From Clostridium drakei (lineage in GTDB: Bacteria; Bacillota; Clostridia; Clostridiales; Clostridiaceae), in contig NZ_JIBU02000048.1 of NCBI RefSeq assembly GCF_000633595.2, forward strand, positions 124,001-188,000: 64,000 bases of DNA, in the 5' to 3' direction. Under the pieces are notes generated by a model. The model was given only the letters and a program-made list of their open reading frames with translations, was not told the origin of the DNA and did no database searches. How positions within the stretch are numbered: position 1 is the first letter of the stretch; each line of letters opens with the position of its first letter. Position numbers and translations under genes: made by a program. Shown here piece by piece: positions 59,818-64,000 of this stretch.

Positions 59818-60831
59818 ATGATCAGAAAAGTTTTTAAATATTGTGTATATGCAGAGGTAATATCGTTATTTATATTGATGGCTTTATTAGGTAATCCAGT
59901 TAAAGCAGAGGTAGGAAAGGTTACAAGAATAAGTGGTGCTGATAGATATATTACAGCAGCACAAGTTGCTACAACAAATTGGGAGAATTCAGATAATGTT
60001 GTATTGGTGTCTGGAAAAGGATATGCAGATGCAGTAAGTGGTTCTGCATTAGCTGAAAAATTAAATGCTCCTATATTATTAACACCAAGTAACGTATTAG
60101 ATTCAAATACTAAAGAAGCTTTGTCCAAATTAGAAGCTAAAAAGATATATGTAATAGGTGGAAATGCTTCGATTTCAAAGAATATAAGAGAAGAATTAAA
60201 ATCTAAGTATGTATTAATAGAATTAAGTGGCTCAAATAGATATGAAACTAATATATCTGTTGCTAATGAATTAATTAAATTAGGAGTTGATCCAAATAAT
60301 ATTATAATGGCTAGTGGAGAAGGATTCTCTGATGCTTTATCTGCAGTATCAATAGCATCAGCTAAAGAACAGATTCTTTTGTTAGCTAATAATGATATGG
60401 ATTATATAAAGCCAACAATGGATTTTGTAAAATCACATAACTCAAAAGTTATGGTTATTGGAACAAAAGAGGTAGTAAATGATGAAATATACAATATAGT
60501 TAATGGTGTTTCAAGAATTAATGGAGGATCTGATAGATTTGATACTAATTTAAAAGTATTATCAAAATTTAGTTCATCATTGAATTTTAATAATATGTAT
60601 ATTGCAAATGCAAGTAGTGATGATGGATATGCAGATGCATTAGTGGCATCTGTATTAGCAGGAAAGAATAAGTCGCCATTGATATTATTGGATAGTGATG
60701 GAGCTCATGCAACAAACAATGCAATAAGGTTTATAAGTGATAATATAAATAAAATGTCAGATTTAACTGTTATAGGTGGAACAGGAGTTATTAATGATAA
60801 TGTAGTTGATCAAATAAACAAGAGTATTTGA
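59818..60831 (+). CDS. Secreted protein of three CW_binding_2 repeats
   Basis: 337 residues from ATG 59818, with GGAGTG upstream. A Sec signal (FILMALLGNPVKAEVG, cut after KAE or KA) is followed by three repeats, each starting like RISGADRYITAAQVATTNW, ELSGSNRYETNISVANEL and RINGGSDRFDTNLKVLSKF. There is no other domain, so it is a pure wall-anchor protein or a surface filler. Its presence next to two leaderless relatives is a useful contrast. No TTTACA/TTCTTA element precedes it; TTGATA and TATAAT boxes suggest ordinary SigA control. Confidence 0.9.
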   Translation: MIRKVFKYCVYAEVISLFILMALLGNPVKAEVGKVTRISGADRYITAAQVATTNWENSDNVVLVSGKGYADAVSGSALAEKLNAPILLTPSNVLDSNTKEALSKLEAKKIYVIGGNASISKNIREELKSKYVLIELSGSNRYETNISVANELIKLGVDPNNIIMASGEGFSDALSAVSIASAKEQILLLANNDMDYIKPTMDFVKSHNSKVMVIGTKEVVNDEIYNIVNGVSRINGGSDRFDTNLKVLSKFSSSLNFNNMYIANASSDDGYADALVASVLAGKNKSPLILLDSDGAHATNNAIRFISDNINKMSDLTVIGGTGVINDNVVDQINKSI

Positions 60832-60892
60832 GATTTTAATTTTTAAAGTTAAAAAATTATTTATAAAAAATATTATATGACATAAAAAGCTA

Positions 60893-60918
60893 TTGATTTT
60901 TTTCAATAGCTTTTGTAT
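60893..60918. terminator. Bidirectional terminator
   Basis: AAAAGCTATTGA, loop of T, TCAATAGCTTTT. Between the convergent CW_binding_2 and holin genes. Confidence 0.75.
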
Positions 60919-60925
60919 TAGCCAT

Positions 60926-61159
60926 TTATTTATTATTTTTAAACACATAATCTTTTATTTCATTAACATTTTTATTTATATCATCAACTATATTAAATTT
61001 TTCAGTAAGTTTTGATATAATTTCTTGATAATTTTTTTCTCTTTCTTCTTGCCTAGTATCTCTTTTTTCTTGAGTTTTAACAATATAAAAAATTAATGTA
61101 AATGATAAAACAGCCCATATTCCTTGAGATGAGGCCATTTTTAGTATTTCATTTTCCAT
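60926..61159 (-). CDS. uviB: BhlA/UviB-like holin
   Basis: 77 residues. One membrane helix at about residues 13-29 (GIWAVLSFTLIFYIV) follows a short N-terminus MENEILKMASSQ. Then comes a charged coiled-coil tail (QEKRDTRQEEREKNYQEIIS). This is the layout of the BhlA/UviB holin family (PF10960). UviB of C. perfringens pIP404 is co-transcribed with the sigma factor UviA for bacteriocin release, and here too it overlaps the sigma gene by 19 bases. It may let leaderless proteins out, as TcdE does for C. difficile toxins. Confidence 0.85.
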   Translation of the reverse strand: MENEILKMASSQGIWAVLSFTLIFYIVKTQEKRDTRQEEREKNYQEIISKLTEKFNIVDDINKNVNEIKDYVFKNNK

Positions 61160-61703
61160 AACGTATCACCATCCAATTCATTTCTAAGTTTTTTTAATGC
61201 TATATTTTTTGTTTTATTAACAGATTGTCTAGATATACCCAATTTTTGCCCTAATTGTATTACAGAATAATCTTTTAAAAATATTCCTATAATTATTTTT
61301 TGTTGTGTTTTAGAAAGCTTATCTAATAATTGGGTTAAAATTATTTTATCTTCTATGGTACTTTCATAGTTTATTGTGGTATCTTTTGATATTTCTAAAT
61401 TTAAAGTTGCTTCCATATTATATAATGTTTGATATTTTTTAGATAGATGAATGTATTCATGTTTTATGGAATTATGTATATAACTAACTATGTAAGCTTC
61501 ATTTTCCCAATAAGTTTTTTTAATAAGGGAAATTTATTTATTACTTCAATAAGTCGAATTATTAAATCTGTATCACTTCCATCATATTTCAATTTTTTAC
61601 TATAACTTTTTATTAATGGCATAAACCTTATTATTATTTCTAAAGTCGAATCCTTATTACCATTTTGTGAAGATTTAATTAGCAATGCTAATTTATTTTT
61701 CAT
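61141..61703 (-). pseudogene. UviA/TcdR-like sigma factor, split by a frameshift at an A7 tract
   Basis: Two adjacent frames make one protein of about 187 residues. The first, from ATG 61703 (AAAGGTGGG upstream), reads MKNKLALLIKSSQNGNKDST and continues to FPLLKK, where it runs out of frame. In the neighbouring frame the sequence goes on YWENEAYIVSYIHNSIKHEY into the second ORF, whose region 4 is SKTQQKIIIGIFLKDYSVIQ and LGQKLGISRQSVNKTKNIAL. The break is at seven A (T run 61515-61521 on the plus strand); eight would restore the frame. Size and layout are those of group 5 sigma factors (TcdR, BotR, TetR, UviA). It may be phase-variable, translationally slipped, a real mutation or a sequencing error. 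Confidence 0.8.
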
Positions 61704-61735
61704 CAGTATTCCCACCTTTAAAACGGTTTTACAAA

Positions 61736-61764
61736 TAAAAAGAAATTTTTTAAAATTTTGTAAA
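61736..61764 (-). promoter_or_regulatory. Putative promoter of the sigma gene
   Basis: On the minus strand GGTTTACA (TTTACA = 61759-61764), 17 bases, TTTTTA; with 16 bases the box is CTTTTT. The -35 is identical to those of the two peptidase genes, which suggests autoregulation. It lies about 33 bases before the start codon. Confidence 0.45.
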
Positions 61765-62323
61765 CCATTTTGGCTTTAATATTTAAATGTCGTTGGGAAG
61801 TGTTTATTATATTCAACTATATTATCTTAAACAAGACATGAGGAGATTTAAAGGGAGTGAAAACTTTTAAAACCACTAGTGATATTTTTAAATAAATAAT
61901 TTTTTTGAAAAGGTTATAATTTTAAAATTAATATATTAAATCAATGAAAAATATAAAAATCGAATTATATCTATGGTTAGGAAATGTATTATGATTAATT
62001 CCAGAAAAGTGATTTGTTTATAATCTGAATCATAAGATGGTATGAAAGTTTCAATGGATACATTATGGTAAAGATACAATTTAGTAAACTTATCAATGAT
62101 GTAATTGTCCCAAATATGTTTAATTCAAAGGATAGAGAATTAAAGAAAATTTGTAGCATTCTTAATTACTACAGATATTGAAAAAGAAGCATATTTAAAC
62201 GCTTCTTTTTTATTTGTATAAATTACATACTATTATATACATTCAGATTATGAAAAGAAGAATTAAGTAAACAAGTTTAATTTTTATCCCTTATTGTTTT
62301 TAATAATTATTTTTTTTATTAGG
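61765..62323. other. Stretch between the sigma gene and peptidase 2
   Basis: No convincing gene. A 36-codon frame at 62065 (MVKIQFSKLINDVIVPNMFN ...) has no ribosome site. A hairpin terminator lies at 62182-62212. Confidence 0.4.
62182..62212. terminator. Hairpin terminator
   Basis: AAAAGAAGC, loop ATATTTAAAC, GCTTCTTTTTT. It is T-rich on the right and A-rich on the left, so it can work both ways. Confidence 0.65.
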
Positions 62324-62352
62324 TTTACACAAGCAAAGAAAAATACTTCTTA
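62324..62352 (+). promoter_or_regulatory. Putative alternative-sigma promoter of peptidase 2
   Basis: TTTACA 62324-62329, preceded by TTAGG exactly as at 57491, 17 bases, TTCTTA 62347-62352. Thirty-nine bases before the start codon. Confidence 0.55.
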
Positions 62353-62390
62353 AATTAGTGTAAAAAAAATTTGATAAGGGGGATTTTTTA

Positions 62391-64000
62391 ATGAAAAGTA
62401 AAATTATTAAAGTAAATGGACATGATATAAAGGTTTTGATAGATCCACCAGATATTAAAACTTTTAAACTTCCAGCTAAAAGTAGTAATGAAACAACTGC
62501 TAAATTTATTAATGAAAATAAGTTAAAATCTAGTGGAGTTCACACTAAGGTATTTAGTGATGGAAATACTTATTTAAATGAATATGAGATATTAAAGCCT
62601 AAAGATCAAAAAGATGTTGGTTCATGTACTGCTCATTCATTAAGTTATAATTTAGAAATGGCGTATGCTAGAAAACATAACAATGAATATCTACGTTTTA
62701 GTACAGATTTTATTTATGGAAACAGAGAAGTTTATGATGAATATGAAATGTCAATGGATGAAGGTTTAGACATAAGTGACGCTATATGTCATTTAATTAA
62801 ATATGGCGATGTTCCTTATAGTGTTTTAGATTCAAATACAGAAGTAAATGATGCTGTAGATACTGTTAAAACTTATGCTGCATATTATAAGGTCCAGGCA
62901 TATCCATATAGAATACTAGGGGCTATTGATATTCAGAAATACAGTACAAATGATATTAAAAATTTAATGACTTATCAAGATGTGGTAATTCAGTGTGCAA
63001 TAAAATTTACTTCTATTAAAAATAATGTTTTTATAACAGAGCCTAATGAGGAACTTAAATATCATTCACTATGTTTAGTTGGATGGGGAAATGATGGATG
63101 GAAAGTTTTTAATTCTTGGGGTGGAAGTAAAAACAGTTCCATTTATACTATACCTTTTGATTATGGATATTTTACAGATTTATATGCTATATTATTATCA
63201 GGAATAGATAATGTAGAAATTGATGATTATGCTTCTCCTAATACAGATGTTTATAAAGGTTATTATAAAGAAACTAAAGGATATTTTAATAGTAGAGCAA
63301 ATGCTATAAAGTATTTAGAAAGAGTTTCTTCTCCTGGTAGTCATGTTGAATTATCTGGAGGCATTTTTACTAAGCCTAGAATGGGGTTTGTATATAAAGC
63401 TGTTCCATTAAAGCATGCTGATATTATTACAGGTTATAATATGGAAGATCAAGCTATACAAGTAGCACAGAGAATATTTAACAGTAATTATGCAGGAGTA
63501 ATTATAGCAAATAAAAATGATTTTCCAGATATTATAGCTGCAACTACTTTAAGTTATCAAAAGAAATATCCTATAATTGTAACTGATAATACTTCTTTAT
63601 CAAGTCAAAATAAGCAGTTTATTCAAAATGCTAGTGATAGAAAATTGATTATTTTAGGAGGAACTTCGTTATTAAGTGATAGTTTATTTAGCAATTTAGG
63701 AGTATTTACTACAAGAGTATTTGGAGCAGATAGATATGCTTCAGCTGTAGCTATTGGCGATAATTTAAAACTTATGTCAGAGACAGCAATACTATTAAAT
63801 GGAGATGATTATCCTGATGGCATATGTTTATCTGGATATGCAGCTAGTTATGAATATACAGTATCACAAAACCCTACGAGTATACCTGATCGTATGGTAC
63901 ATGTTCCTTATCCTATTTTGTATACTACTAACGGAAGTTCTTTAAATGCAGATACTAAAGTTGCATTAAAAAAATGGGATATAAAAAATGTTATAGTTGT
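62391..64000 (+). CDS. C1 (papain-fold) peptidase with CW_binding_2 repeats, no signal peptide, 3' end outside window
   Basis: At least 536 residues from ATG 62391 with AAGGGGG upstream; the frame is open to the last base. C1 residues: Q73 and C79 in DQKDVGSCTAHSLSYNLE, H225 in KYHSLCLVGWG, N241 in VFNSWGGSK. CW_binding_2 repeats start around residue 340 (AIQVAQRIFNSNYAGVIIAN, KLIILGGTSLLSD, RVFGADRYASAVAIGDNL). The N-terminus MKSKIIKVNGHDIKVLIDPP is not a signal peptide. It is a diverged relative of the protein at 57585, with the same domain order and upstream promoter element, so they are probably co-regulated. Confidence 0.9.
   Translation, partial: MKSKIIKVNGHDIKVLIDPPDIKTFKLPAKSSNETTAKFINENKLKSSGVHTKVFSDGNTYLNEYEILKPKDQKDVGSCTAHSLSYNLEMAYARKHNNEYLRFSTDFIYGNREVYDEYEMSMDEGLDISDAICHLIKYGDVPYSVLDSNTEVNDAVDTVKTYAAYYKVQAYPYRILGAIDIQKYSTNDIKNLMTYQDVVIQCAIKFTSIKNNVFITEPNEELKYHSLCLVGWGNDGWKVFNSWGGSKNSSIYTIPFDYGYFTDLYAILLSGIDNVEIDDYASPNTDVYKGYYKETKGYFNSRANAIKYLERVSSPGSHVELSGGIFTKPRMGFVYKAVPLKHADIITGYNMEDQAIQVAQRIFNSNYAGVIIANKNDFPDIIAATTLSYQKKYPIIVTDNTSLSSQNKQFIQNASDRKLIILGGTSLLSDSLFSNLGVFTTRVFGADRYASAVAIGDNLKLMSETAILLNGDDYPDGICLSGYAASYEYTVSQNPTSIPDRMVHVPYPILYTTNGSSLNADTKVALKKWDIKNVIV

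Noticed and set aside
1-64000. CRISPR array
   Set aside because: The repeats seen are irregularly spaced by 1-15 kb and lie around genes; no run of short repeats with unique spacers is present.
1-64000. tRNA or rRNA genes
   Set aside because: I saw no cloverleaf-type sequence with the T-loop GTTCRANNC in a tRNA context and no rRNA-like conserved block; a tRNAscan run would be decisive.

Overview
The window is AT-rich throughout (I estimate about 30% G+C), with strong GGAGG-type ribosome binding sites and frequent TTG/GTG starts. The gene families are typical of Clostridium sensu stricto: CW_binding_2 wall proteins, UviA/UviB-like proteins, a DUF1659/DUF2922/YvrJ/sigma operon, RarD, PrdF-like proline racemase and an IStron. 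I read it as a Clostridium chromosome or megaplasmid. No rRNA, tRNA or CRISPR array is recognisable.

Layout. Positions 1-3.4 kb are the tail of a prophage or phage-like island: the C-terminus of a VapE-type primase/helicase, small phage proteins and a late-regulator-like protein. Positions 3.5-55.9 kb are an accessory region of mostly single, unrelated, plus-strand genes: an orphan FtsX, a TudS-like desulfidase, Fic, two M28 lipoprotein peptidases, two MBL hydrolases, NUDIX, a TIM barrel, a VOC protein, about eight GNAT acetyltransferases, chloramphenicol acetyltransferase, proline racemase, an MreB-like protein, WYL, XRE, MarR, AraC and TetR regulators, and alpha/beta hydrolases. They are separated by three recurring intergenic modules. 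Module B is an ~85 bp hairpin terminator, at least 12 copies, always just 3' of a plus-strand gene. Module A (~70 bp plus a promoter-like tail) lies 5' of genes. Module C is a terminator followed by a promoter-like TATAAT segment. The same region holds many duplicated, internally deleted or chimeric genes, so it looks like a cassette-like, recombining gene array. Three minus-strand islands (rarD/hydrolase, methyltransferase/Rrf2, PNPOx) carry their own conventional operators.

At 20.7-24.1 kb a DUF1659-DUF2922-YvrJ-sigma operon is interrupted inside DUF2922 by an IStron: a group I intron fused to an IS605-type element that encodes only TnpB. Truncated 3' ends of sigma genes related to the one in this operon are scattered through the array.

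At 55.9-57.2 kb a ParM-type actin faces a small ribbon-helix-helix protein across a perfect 21 bp palindrome, a plasmid-type segregation module.

At 57.5-64.0 kb lies what I consider the most interesting locus. Two papain-fold (C1) peptidases with C-terminal CW_binding_2 repeats have no visible signal peptide. They accompany a secreted CW_binding_2 protein, a BhlA/UviB-like holin and a UviA/TcdR-like sigma factor whose gene is split by a frameshift at an A7 tract. Both peptidase genes have the same upstream element, GGTTTACA-N17-TTCTTA, and a related one precedes the sigma gene. The arrangement resembles the TcdR-TcdE-TcdA/B logic: an alternative sigma factor, a holin and leaderless large exoproteins.
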